A stretch of DNA of 7,772 nt, taken from NCBI GenBank assembly GCA_016937315.1, contig JAFGWD010000120.1, positions 1 through 7,772 of the forward strand, in the 5' to 3' direction. A program made the position numbers and the translations under genes. This DNA is from Rhodospirillaceae bacterium (lineage in GTDB: Bacteria; Pseudomonadota; Alphaproteobacteria; Rhodospirillales; Rhodospirillaceae). A model generated the notes under the pieces. The model was not told where the DNA came from and ran no database searches. It was given only the letters and a program-made list of their open reading frames with translations. Positions within the stretch are counted from its first letter, which is position 1, and every line of letters starts with the position of its first letter. Positions 1 through 6,376 of the stretch are shown here, piece after piece.

Positions 1-39
1 AAGTCGCTCGGCATTTTTGCCGACGATCTCCAGCGTTGA
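1..39 (+). CDS. ntrX: C-terminal end of probable NtrX response regulator (partial)
   Basis: Only 12 codons and a TGA stop (37-39) are inside the window. Frame 1 reads KSLGIFADDLQR. The beginning, K-S-L-G-I, matches the way NtrX-type response regulators end: their Fis-like helix-turn-helix closes with a segment like LHRKLKSLG. NtrX is the DNA-binding partner of the sensor kinase NtrY. In alphaproteobacteria the ntrYX or ntrBC-ntrYX cluster is commonly followed by trkA and hfq, as it is here. The stop lies 19 nt before the trkA start, which fits one operon. The identification rests on a very short peptide plus gene order, so another Fis-type regulator such as NtrC cannot be excluded. Confidence 0.55.
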   Translation, partial: KSLGIFADDLQR

Positions 40-43
40 AGCG

Positions 44-50
44 AAGGGAG
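44..50 (+). promoter_or_regulatory. Ribosome binding site that fixes the trkA start
   Basis: AAGGGAG lies 8 nt before the ATG at 59. It supports ATG 59 over the in-frame TTG at 17, which would add 14 residues (mostly overlapping the ntrX end) that no TrkA needs. Confidence 0.7.
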
Positions 51-58
51 AATCCGCC

Positions 59-1435
59 ATGCGCGTTTTGATTTGCGGTGCCGGTCAGGTGGGTTTCAAC
101 ATAGCACGTTATCTCGCCGCCGAGGATGCTGACATCACTGTGGTTGATCGCAGCCCTGAGCTGATTCGCAAGATTCAGGATCAACTGGATGTCCAAACCG
201 TGGTTGGTCATGCGGCGCACCCACAGACCTTGGAACAAGCCGGAGCGAATACCGCCGATATGATGATCGCCGTGACCCCCACGGATGAAGTCAACATGGT
301 GGCGTGCCAAGTGGCGCACTCCCTATTCAAAGTGCCAACGAAAATTGCCCGTGTGCGGTCTCAGAGCTATCTCAATCCGATTTGGCGAAACCTCTACAGC
401 CGAGAGAACGTGCCGATTGATGTAATCATTTCGCCCGAATACGAAGTCGCGCAGTCGGTGACACGTCTTCTGGAAGTCCCCGGAGCTTTGGACGTGATCC
501 CGCTGTGCAACGATATGGTACGTTTGATCGGGGCCAGAGCGGAAAAAAATTGTCCGATCCTTAACACGCCGTTACGTCAACTGTCTCAACTGTTTCCCGA
601 GCTCTCTATCGTTATCTTAGGGATTGTTCGGGGGGATAAGGCATGGGTGCCGACAGGCGATGACATCATGCAGCCGGGCGATGATGTTTATTTCATCACC
701 GAAACCGCTAAGACGCAGCGGGCCTTGGCGGTCTTTGGTCACGAAGAACAGTTGTCGAATCGTATTGTGATCTTTGGTGGTGGGAATATTGGCCTTGCCT
801 TAGCCAAGAATCTTGAGGATCACGCGCTTAGCTTCAACAGCAAGCTGATCGAAATGGATGAGGACCGTGCTGAGTATGCGGCCAAGACGCTTTCCAGTAC
901 GGTCGTTATTCATGGTGATGCCCTGGACGCCGATATTTTAGATGAGGCAGGCATCAAAACAACAGACACCGTGGTTGCAATTACTGACAGTGACGAAACC
1001 AATATTCTTGCGTCGTTGCTGGCCAAACGCCATGGCGTTCAACGTGCCATCACGTTGACCAACAAACCAGACTATGGGCGTCTCCTCAGTCACCTGGGAA
1101 TCGATACGGCAATCAATCCCCGTGACATTACGGTATCGACGATCCTGCAACACGTTCGCCGTGGCCGCATTCATTCTGTGCATGCCTTGCATGAGGGATT
1201 CGGTGAGTTGATTGAAGCCGACGCGCTTGAGACATCAGAATTGGTTGGTAAATCGATCCGAAGTGCCAGCTTGCCGCATGGGGTGTTGTTGGGCGCTATT
1301 GTCCGTGATGGTGCGGTCATCATTCCGCGAGGAAACACCACGGTTCAGGCTGGAGATCGTGTTGTCCTGTTCGCAGACGCAGGTTCCATCCGCAAGGTGG
1401 AGAAGCTGTTTGCTGTGCGTTTGACCTACATCTGA
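59..1435 (+). CDS. trkA: Trk system potassium uptake protein TrkA
   Basis: This is the peripheral NAD(H)-binding regulatory subunit that sits on the cytoplasmic face of the TrkH/TrkG potassium channel and gates K+ uptake. The product is 458 residues, the same length as E. coli TrkA. It is a tandem duplication of RCK_N plus RCK_C. The first Rossmann fold has GAGQVG at 7-12 and the acidic nucleotide-binding D at about 30. The second has GGGNIG at about 240-245, followed by an acidic E near 265 and HGDALD near 285-290. TrkA_C-like beta-rich segments follow each fold, with the last at about 385-458. Both nucleotide sites look intact. The start at 59 is chosen from the ribosome binding site at 44-50 and the family length. 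No trkH is in view. The gene appears to be transcribed together with the preceding ntrX-like gene and the following HAD gene (28-nt gap). Confidence 0.95.
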   Translation: MRVLICGAGQVGFNIARYLAAEDADITVVDRSPELIRKIQDQLDVQTVVGHAAHPQTLEQAGANTADMMIAVTPTDEVNMVACQVAHSLFKVPTKIARVRSQSYLNPIWRNLYSRENVPIDVIISPEYEVAQSVTRLLEVPGALDVIPLCNDMVRLIGARAEKNCPILNTPLRQLSQLFPELSIVILGIVRGDKAWVPTGDDIMQPGDDVYFITETAKTQRALAVFGHEEQLSNRIVIFGGGNIGLALAKNLEDHALSFNSKLIEMDEDRAEYAAKTLSSTVVIHGDALDADILDEAGIKTTDTVVAITDSDETNILASLLAKRHGVQRAITLTNKPDYGRLLSHLGIDTAINPRDITVSTILQHVRRGRIHSVHALHEGFGELIEADALETSELVGKSIRSASLPHGVLLGAIVRDGAVIIPRGNTTVQAGDRVVLFADAGSIRKVEKLFAVRLTYI

Positions 1436-1463
1436 CCCAGTGCTGAGAGGAATTTGAGGCCGA

Positions 1464-2159
1464 ATGAATACCTCAATGAAGGGGCCAGAAAAATGCCTCC
1501 TGTCTCAACCCAGGGCGATTGTTTTCGACTGGGATAACACGTTGGTCGATACGTGGCCGAACATCATTCATACGATGAATGTGACGCTTGCCGCTATGGG
1601 GCATGCGGTTTGGACAAATGAAGACGCACGGCAGCGTATTGCACGGTCACTGAGGGACAGTTTCCCTGATCTATTTGGGGATCGCTGGAAAGATGCCCGC
1701 GAAATCTTTTATGCCGAGTTGGAGCGTTCACACATTGCAATGCTGACTCCGTTACCTGGGGTCGCAGATGTTTTGGGCCTATTCAGCGATCTTCCCATGG
1801 CTGTGGTCAGTAATAAAACAGGGGAATATTTACGCAAGGAAGTGGCTCATCTGGGATGGAGCCGTCACTTCCAGGCGATTTTTGGAGCCGGAGACTTGGT
1901 GCATGACAAGCCTGCTCCGGATGCGGTTTTGTCATTCCTGAATCGGGTTGGTCTTGCCCCAGGCCCGGATATCTGGTTTGTTGGAGATAGCCCTGTGGAT
2001 GTTGAAACGGCCCACGCGGCAGGATGCACATCGGTATTCGTGCAGAACGGAACGGAACAGGCTTTTCATCCTGATCTTTTTCCGCACGTAACAATTGGTG
2101 ACTGCCGTGCGCTTCCAGTTTTGGCTGGACGGCTAGACGAAACGGTGCAGAAGAATTAA
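1464..2159 (+). CDS. HAD-superfamily phosphatase, phosphoglycolate-phosphatase-like
   Basis: The product is a 231-residue soluble hydrolase with all four HAD motifs. Motif I is DWDNTLVDT (nucleophile D22, acid/base D24), motif II has S116-N117, motif III has K149 in HDKPAPD, and motif IV is GDSPVDVETA (D175, D179). A helical cap lies between motif I and about residue 100, and the fold is closest to the Gph/PGMB-like subfamily. These enzymes remove phosphate from small molecules such as 2-phosphoglycolate. The substrate cannot be read from the sequence, and no gph symbol is given for that reason. The ATG at 1464 has GAGAGGAA 11 nt upstream and GAGG 4 nt upstream; ATG 1476 is an alternative start that would not affect the catalytic domain. 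It sits between trkA (28-nt gap) and hfq (64-nt gap), so it is probably co-transcribed with trkA. Confidence 0.88.
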   Translation: MNTSMKGPEKCLLSQPRAIVFDWDNTLVDTWPNIIHTMNVTLAAMGHAVWTNEDARQRIARSLRDSFPDLFGDRWKDAREIFYAELERSHIAMLTPLPGVADVLGLFSDLPMAVVSNKTGEYLRKEVAHLGWSRHFQAIFGAGDLVHDKPAPDAVLSFLNRVGLAPGPDIWFVGDSPVDVETAHAAGCTSVFVQNGTEQAFHPDLFPHVTIGDCRALPVLAGRLDETVQKN

Positions 2160-2171
2160 GTCCAATGGTGG

Positions 2172-2192
2172 AACCGGATGCGGCATTCGGTT
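2172..2192 (+). promoter_or_regulatory. Imperfect palindrome/hairpin in the HAD-hfq gap
   Basis: The 21-nt segment folds as AACCGGATG / CATTCGGTT. This is nine pairs with one G-T wobble around a CGG loop. It lies 31 nt before the hfq start. No T-tract follows (next bases ATCCACATAATAAC), so it is not a standard intrinsic terminator. It could be an operator-like DNA palindrome or an mRNA hairpin in the hfq leader. CATAAT at 2198-2203 resembles a -10 box, but no acceptable -35 sits at the right distance, so I do not call a promoter. Confidence 0.35.
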
Positions 2193-2223
2193 ATCCACAT
2201 AATAACAAAAAGGGGACCAAAAA

Positions 2224-2478
2224 ATGTCGTCCGAACGCAGCCAGAACGTACAGGACGTTTTTCTCAATCACATCCGTAAGAACAAGGCTCCGGTGACGGT
2301 GTTCCTGGTGAATGGTGTGAAACTTCAAGGCATCGTGACTTGGTTTGATAACTTTTCCATGCTGTTACGGCGCGATGGTCATACGCAGCTTGTCTACAAG
2401 CATGCGATTTCGACAGTCATGCCATCTCAACCGATCCAGTTGTTCGAGCCAGGCAAGGAAGAAGAAGAGGGGGCTTAA
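2224..2478 (+). CDS. hfq: RNA chaperone Hfq
   Basis: Hfq is a ring-shaped hexameric Sm-like protein that binds sRNAs and mRNAs and promotes their pairing. The product is 84 residues. Q8 and D11 lie in the N-terminal helix. The Sm1 motif spans about 24-50 and includes VNGVKLQG at 29-36 and the FDNF segment at 41-44. The Sm2 motif carries YKHAIST at 58-64, with the proximal-face uridine-binding K59 and H60. The lateral rim is R18-K19-N20-K21 rather than the RRER patch of enterobacteria. The C-terminal tail is very short and acidic (KEEEEGA). AGGGG at 2211-2215, 8 nt before ATG, is a good ribosome binding site. It is followed by hflX after 21 nt, the same pairing seen in E. coli and many alphaproteobacteria. 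Confidence 0.97.
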   Translation: MSSERSQNVQDVFLNHIRKNKAPVTVFLVNGVKLQGIVTWFDNFSMLLRRDGHTQLVYKHAISTVMPSQPIQLFEPGKEEEEGA

Positions 2479-2499
2479 GGCCGTCCTCTTCAGAAAAAC

Positions 2500-3843
2500 A
2501 TGAATCAAATTCCTCAAGCCGTTGAACCGGCTCGTACTGTTGTTGTTTCCCCACACTTGAAAGTGGGGAGAGGCGCGTCTCGTGCTGCGGCATCCTCTGC
2601 GCTTGTAAGGCGATCTCCAGAGGCCCGACTTGAGGAAGCCATTGGCTTGACTCAGGCGATTGCCGTGGATGTGGTTTTTTCGGAAGTCATCCCAGTTTCG
2701 CGGGCACGATCGGCAACCTTGATTGGGCAAGGGGCGATTGATGACCTGAAAGTGGTGATCGAAGCCGAGGAGGTGACTCTGGCGGTGTTCGATTGCCACT
2801 TGTCGCCGATTCAGCAACGCAATTTGGAAAAAGCCTTAAACTGCAAGGTCATTGACCGTACAGCCTTGATCTTGGAAATTTTTGGTGAGCGGGCGCGTAC
2901 GCGTGAAGGCACGCTACAGGTTGAACTGGCGCATCTGTCATATCAGCGTAGCCGTTTGGTTCGAAGCTGGACACACTTGGAACGTCAACGTGGCGGTCTT
3001 GGATTCGTTGGAGGTCCTGGCGAAACTCAGATCGAGTTGGACCGGCGTTTGATCGGAGAGCGGATCACGCGCTTAAAATCCGAATTGGAGGATGTCAAAC
3101 GCACTCGGCACCTTCATCGGGCGGCAAGAAAACGCGTTCCTTTTCCCGTGGTTGCGTTGGTTGGTTACACCAATGCCGGAAAATCGACGTTGTTTAATCG
3201 TCTGACCAAGGCAGAGGTCTTTGCCGAAGACATGCTGTTCGCAACCCTGGACCCAACCATGCGGCGGGTACATTTACCATCGGGGCGCGACATCATCTTG
3301 TCGGATACCGTGGGATTTATCTCTGACTTGCCAACAGAATTGATTGCGGCGTTTCGTGCAACCTTGGAAGAGGTTCTGGAAGCCGATCTTATTTTACACG
3401 TACGCGATATCTCGCATGCTGACAGTGATGCACAGCGCGACGATGTGGAAGGTGTTCTGTCTGATTTGGGAATCGAAGAACTGGGGCATGCCGGAATTGA
3501 GGTTGCGAACAAGATCGATTTGTTAGATGCGGAAGCTTCTACATATTGGCAGGAGAGAACGTCGAGGAAGGACGGCCCTGTCGCGGTTTCGGCTATGAAC
3601 GGTAGTGGTCTGAACGAGCTTTTGCGGCGTGTGGACGAGTCTCTGAGCGTCCGTTATCGCGCAATCACAGTGGAACTTGCCCACGATGCAGGGCGTCTGT
3701 TGTCCTGGCTTTACGAACACGGAGAGGTCAGTGAACGTGAAGATACGGAAACCGGAATTCAGTTACATGTTCGGCTTTCGCCCAATGACTTGGCGCGATG
3801 GACGGTAATGACCTTAAAAGATGGCGATGAGTATGGGGATTGA
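2500..3843 (+). CDS. hflX: Ribosome-associated GTPase HflX
   Basis: HflX is a translational GTPase that binds the 50S subunit and splits stalled or hibernating 70S ribosomes, notably after stress. The product is 447 residues; E. coli HflX is about 426. The HflX-specific N-terminal domain runs from about 39 to 150, and a coiled helix pair with the glycine-rich stretch GGLGFVGGPGETQIELDRR spans about 165-183. The G domain follows: G1 GYTNAGKST at 222-230, G3 DTVG at 269-272, G4 NKID at 337-340 and G5 SAM at 364-366. A C-terminal domain runs from about 385 to 447. All GTP-binding motifs are intact. Residues 1-38 look unconserved. The start is uncertain: no Shine-Dalgarno sequence lies at the usual distance from ATG 2500, which suggests coupling to hfq translation 21 nt upstream. 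The 3' end overlaps the next gene. Confidence 0.95.
   Translation: MNQIPQAVEPARTVVVSPHLKVGRGASRAAASSALVRRSPEARLEEAIGLTQAIAVDVVFSEVIPVSRARSATLIGQGAIDDLKVVIEAEEVTLAVFDCHLSPIQQRNLEKALNCKVIDRTALILEIFGERARTREGTLQVELAHLSYQRSRLVRSWTHLERQRGGLGFVGGPGETQIELDRRLIGERITRLKSELEDVKRTRHLHRAARKRVPFPVVALVGYTNAGKSTLFNRLTKAEVFAEDMLFATLDPTMRRVHLPSGRDIILSDTVGFISDLPTELIAAFRATLEEVLEADLILHVRDISHADSDAQRDDVEGVLSDLGIEELGHAGIEVANKIDLLDAEASTYWQERTSRKDGPVAVSAMNGSGLNELLRRVDESLSVRYRAITVELAHDAGRLLSWLYEHGEVSEREDTETGIQLHVRLSPNDLARWTVMTLKDGDEYGD
2548..2569 (+). repeat. Perfect inverted repeat at the 5' end of hflX
   Basis: TCCCCAC (2548-2554) and GTGGGGA (2563-2569) form a perfect 7-bp GC-rich stem around an 8-nt loop. It lies about 50 nt inside hflX and 70 nt past the hfq stop, in a part of HflX that looks unconserved. 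No T-tract follows. It could be a stabilising or processing structure at the hfq-hflX junction of the mRNA, or chance. Confidence 0.4.
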
Positions 3844-4624
3844 TCTGGATTTTGATGCTGTTGGCGAAATTATGCAGGAAGCTGCAGATAACTTGGTCTG
3901 CCCGCGTTTTTGTTGCCTCGATGCCGAATCCATCCACAGCAAGAGCCATAAAAATGACCTCGTCACTATTGCCGATCTCGAAACCGAGGTTTTTCTAAGC
4001 CAACGTTTGATGGCGCTTTTGCCAGGGTCCGTGGCGATGGGGGAAGAAGCGGTTTATCGCGATCCCAGGAACCGGGCATATCTGGATGGAGATGATCCAG
4101 TCTGGATCATCGACCCCGTAGACGGTACCGCGAATTTTGCACGAGGCAACCCGGCCTTTGGGATCATCGTTGCTCTGGTACATCATCGCCAAACTCTGGC
4201 TGGGTGGATTTATGCCCCTCTTGAGCGGCGTTTATTCACGACGGAACGGGGCGGCGGGTGTTGGTGTGCCGGAAAACGGTTGAGTATGAATACACGAGAC
4301 AGAGGCGCGTTATCGACCTTGACGGGCACCCTAGGGCGACGAATGGCTGAACGCCTGGGAAAGGTATTTGGCACCATCACGCAAAGTGGCTGCGCGGCCC
4401 ACGATTATATATCTTTGTGTGAGGGGAGGCTGGACTTCCGGCTTTTCCGGCTCTTGTTTCCGTGGGATCACGCGGCAGGTGTTCTGATGGTCGAAGAAGC
4501 GGGGGGGTGTGTCCGATTGTTGTCGGGAGATTTCTATGCACCGATTTTTCAGAAGGCGGATGGCCTACTGATTGCGCCAAATGCCGATCTTTGGGAAGAC
4601 ATTCGTCACGCTCTGGTGTCGTGA
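3821..4624 (+). CDS. Inositol-monophosphatase-family phosphatase (SuhB/CysQ-like)
   Basis: This is a Mg2+-dependent, Li+-sensitive-type phosphatase fold of 267 residues. Family signatures are in order: KNDLVTIAD at 44-52, GEE at 74-76, the metal-binding DPVDGT at 98-103 followed by NF and the AFGI strand, and the second signature WDHAAG at 215-220 with the catalytic-site Asp. All metal ligands appear intact. Members dephosphorylate inositol 1-phosphate, PAP(S), histidinol phosphate or similar compounds, and the substrate cannot be assigned here. Location next to hflX is consistent with SuhB-like or HisN-like paralogues found there in alphaproteobacteria. It overlaps hflX by 23 nt from ATG 3821. 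In-frame ATGs at 3827 and 3833 are equally possible starts, and none has a clear ribosome binding site, so coupling to hflX translation is likely. Confidence 0.9.
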   Translation: MAMSMGIDLDFDAVGEIMQEAADNLVCPRFCCLDAESIHSKSHKNDLVTIADLETEVFLSQRLMALLPGSVAMGEEAVYRDPRNRAYLDGDDPVWIIDPVDGTANFARGNPAFGIIVALVHHRQTLAGWIYAPLERRLFTTERGGGCWCAGKRLSMNTRDRGALSTLTGTLGRRMAERLGKVFGTITQSGCAAHDYISLCEGRLDFRLFRLLFPWDHAAGVLMVEEAGGCVRLLSGDFYAPIFQKADGLLIAPNADLWEDIRHALVS

Positions 4625-4626
4625 CG
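4604..4626 (+). repeat. Perfect inverted repeat at the convergent gene ends
   Basis: CGTCACG (4604-4610) and CGTGACG (4620-4626) give a 7-bp stem with a 9-nt loop. The structure spans the stop codon of the phosphatase gene (4622-4624) and ends 14 nt before the stop of the opposing lipoprotein gene. There is no T-run on either side, so a role as an intrinsic terminator is weak. It may protect 3' ends or be chance. Confidence 0.3.
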
Positions 4627-4640
4627 ATGGCACCTCTGAT

Positions 4641-5267
4641 CTACCTCTGAAATACGATGGTTGGATAAATCGACCGTGTGCCATCAATGACCCAGTCATA
4701 GACCGTCCAGCCGGATTCCGTATCTTCATAAATTGCGGCTGCGTCGGGTTTTCCAATCACCCGCATATTAGACATCACACGTAACGAACCACGCACGAAA
4801 AGTCCGGCCTCGGCAAGGGGTTCCAACTTGTCTGGGTTGGGTGTCTGCGCGACCACGCTGACTCGCCCATTGACACGGCTGTCGATGTCGATGATGCGCT
4901 CATTGCGGCGGATGAATGTAATCAGACCAGAATTGGCGGCAAGATTACCAGTACGCCGATATTTTACAGCAAACTGACCAGCCCCCAGAGAGCGGACATC
5001 CGTAAACTGCGTATCACGTTTCAAGTCACGGCGAATGGCCTCAATTTTTTCCTGGATTTCCGGTCCTTTTACTTTGCCTGTGCGGATATCCATATAGAGC
5101 TGCGCCCAGGTTAAGATGCCGTCGTAAGTTATGGAAAAGTCACCATTGCGTGCAATGCGGATTTCCGCACGAAATTGGTCGGGGATATAGCAGGATGACA
5201 AAATTGGTGCCGCCATAACGACAAGCAGCAGGGCAAGGGGACGCAACCATCGCAAGTAACGGGTCAT
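4641..5267 (-). CDS. Unrecognised lipoprotein, translationally coupled to mazG
   Basis: The 208-residue product begins with a classic lipoprotein signal: a basic n-region (R3, R6, R9), a hydrophobic core LALLLVVMAAPI at 11-22 and the lipobox LSSC at 23-26. After processing at Cys26 the +2 residue is Tyr, not Asp, so outer-membrane sorting is expected. The mature part has no membrane segment. It reads as alternating beta strands (for example EIRIARNGDFSITYDG at 35-50) with one charged helix at about 66-83. I do not recognise the family. ATG 5265-5267 is chosen because it overlaps the mazG stop as ATGA and has GGAG (5276-5279) 8 nt upstream. An upstream in-frame start at 5309 would bury the signal peptide. 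No frame damage is seen. It converges on the inositol-phosphatase-family gene with 16 nt between stops. Confidence 0.85.
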   Translation of the reverse strand: MTRYLRWLRPLALLLVVMAAPILSSCYIPDQFRAEIRIARNGDFSITYDGILTWAQLYMDIRTGKVKGPEIQEKIEAIRRDLKRDTQFTDVRSLGAGQFAVKYRRTGNLAANSGLITFIRRNERIIDIDSRVNGRVSVVAQTPNPDKLEPLAEAGLFVRGSLRVMSNMRVIGKPDAAAIYEDTESGWTVYDWVIDGTRSIYPTIVFQR

Positions 5268-6091
5268 GGCGTAATCTCCGCGACGTCGTGGGTCTTTGCC
5301 TTTTGCCACAGGCGTTCCATTTCGTCCAGGGATGTGTCACTCGGTTTTCTGCCGGTTTCTCCAAGTGCACGTTCGATGAAACGAAACCGTCGTTCAAATT
5401 TTTCGTTGGTGTGACGTAGGGCGCTTTCAGGATCGATATCAACTTTGCGTGCCAAGTTGGCTACAGCAAACAAGACATCGCCAATCTCGTCCTCTAAGCG
5501 CTCAATCGGAGCGCCCTGTGTCATTTCCACTTCCACTTCGTCAATTTCTTCCCGAATTTTCGCCAGAACATCCTTGGGATCATCCCAGTCAAAACCGACG
5601 CGAGCCGCTCGTTTTTGCAGCTTAGCCGCACGCAATAGGGCGGGAAGGGCCTTAGTTACGCCATCCAAGGCTGATGGCGCAGGTTTAGTTTTATCTTCAG
5701 ACCGTTCATTTTCTTTAACATTCTCCCAGTTTACCAACTGGTCTTTGGAATCAGCAATCACCAATTCGCCAAAAACGTGAGGATGACGGCGAACCAACTT
5801 GTCACAGATTGCAGCCAAGACGTCGTCCAGGGAGAACAGTCCGGATTCTTCCGCAATACGGGCATGAAAGACAACCTGCAGCAACAGATCTCCCAGTTCG
5901 TCCCTTAGTCCGTCCATATCCTCGGCCTGAATGGCATCCAGGACTTCGTAGGCTTCCTCAATGGTGTGCGGTGCAATGGTCGCAAAGGTTTGCTCTACGT
6001 CCCAGGGACAGCCACGTGTCGGACTGCGGAGCAGGGCCATGATGTCGGCAAGGTGTGGCAGGGAGGCCAAAGATGAGAAAGAGGAAGACAT
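5264..6091 (-). CDS. mazG: Nucleoside triphosphate pyrophosphohydrolase MazG
   Basis: MazG hydrolyses (d)NTPs to NMP and PPi. It is a cytoplasmic house-cleaning enzyme that in E. coli also lowers ppGpp. The product is 275 residues; E. coli MazG is 263. There are two MazG domains. The N-terminal one has GCPWD at 27-31, EEAYE at 45-49 and DELGD at 64-68. The C-terminal catalytic one has the KxxxRAARVGFDW signature at about 157-169, EEIDE at 181-185 and DEIGD at 201-205. The metal-binding acidic motifs of both domains are present. The start at 6091 is chosen because the MSSSF... N-terminus fits the family. GGGA lies 8 nt upstream. A longer in-frame reading from TTG 6178 adds 29 residues that look like translated leader. 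The stop overlaps the start of the lipoprotein gene by 4 nt (ATGA), so the two are co-translated. Confidence 0.95.
   Translation of the reverse strand: MSSSFSSLASLPHLADIMALLRSPTRGCPWDVEQTFATIAPHTIEEAYEVLDAIQAEDMDGLRDELGDLLLQVVFHARIAEESGLFSLDDVLAAICDKLVRRHPHVFGELVIADSKDQLVNWENVKENERSEDKTKPAPSALDGVTKALPALLRAAKLQKRAARVGFDWDDPKDVLAKIREEIDEVEVEMTQGAPIERLEDEIGDVLFAVANLARKVDIDPESALRHTNEKFERRFRFIERALGETGRKPSDTSLDEMERLWQKAKTHDVAEITP
5276..5279 (-). promoter_or_regulatory. Ribosome binding site of the lipoprotein gene, inside mazG
   Basis: GGAG on the - strand lies 8 nt before ATG 5267. It selects this ATG over the upstream in-frame one and supports reinitiation at the ATGA overlap. Confidence 0.6.
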
Positions 6092-6193
6092 GATAAGAAT
6101 CCCGATCAAGAAGACGAAAAGCAGGTAAGTCAGGTGCGCCAGTGGACCGTACAGCCATCTGCATGTGGCAAAAAGCAAAACGCCGTCAAAAAC

Positions 6194-6224
6194 AGTCTGA
6201 TCTCCTTCTCACGGAGATCAGACT
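6194..6224 (-). terminator. Intrinsic (Rho-independent) terminator, - strand
   Basis: AGTCTGATCTCC and GGAGATCAGACT form a perfect 12-bp stem with a 7-nt loop (6206-6212). On the - strand it is followed at once by GTTTTTGACG, a five-T tract. On the + strand the stem is followed by AAACCG, so it works in one direction only. It lies about 100 nt before the mazG start, so it should insulate mazG from transcription coming from the tatD/MBL side. It ends whatever transcript covers 6218-6376. Confidence 0.85.
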
Positions 6225-6376
6225 AAACCGAACCGGGTATCCGGCTTCGATGGACGTTCAGCATCGCCCAAAGAATACTTCACAGCATACTGCCGAAAAA
6301 TCGTTTTTACCTCCGGTAAACGACCGGCGGAGACTGCGGTGGTTCTGTATTGGGATAAAATTCGTGAGAGCGTCAT
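6218..6376 (-). CDS. Candidate small basic protein (52 residues), unrecognised
   Basis: The frame begins with ATG (6376-6374), with AGGA 9 nt upstream, and ends with TGA (6220-6218). The stop lies within the 5' arm of the terminator, as for a tightly packed small gene. The peptide starts MTLSRILSQYRT and ends PDTRFGLV. It contains a central segment LPEVKTIFRQYAVKYSL (20-36) that could form a helix. It has no Cys or Trp, nine Arg/Lys against four Asp/Glu, no signal peptide and no membrane segment. Codons look like those of the neighbours. I recognise no family. It could be chance: 52 open codons are not rare, and the stretch might instead be the 3' part of a longer tatD/MBL transcript or an sRNA. 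Position before a strong terminator is the main support. Confidence 0.5.
   Translation of the reverse strand: MTLSRILSQYRTTAVSAGRLPEVKTIFRQYAVKYSLGDAERPSKPDTRFGLV
6229..6249 (-). repeat. Small hairpin just before the terminator
   Basis: CGAACCGG and CCGG-C-TTCG pair as an 8-bp stem with a single bulged C and a GTAT loop. It lies in the last codons of the candidate small gene, 4 nt from the terminator stem. It would stack next to the terminator on the - strand transcript. It may be chance. Confidence 0.3.

Noticed and set aside
17..58. Upstream TTG start adding 14 residues to TrkA
   Set aside because: The extension mostly overlaps the ntrX-like end, and the AAGGGAG site and family length support ATG 59.
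2198..2203. CATAAT as a -10 promoter box for hfq
   Set aside because: No sequence resembling a -35 is found 15-19 nt upstream, and the context is equally AT-rich by chance.
2365..2817. 150-codon - strand frame over hfq/hflX
   Set aside because: It is fully antisense to two certain genes and is a shadow of their codon pattern.
6092..6178. In-frame N-terminal extension of MazG with a hydrophobic stretch resembling a membrane segment
   Set aside because: It starts with TTG, has no ribosome binding site, begins next to the terminator and is not a feature of MazG; it is most likely translated leader.
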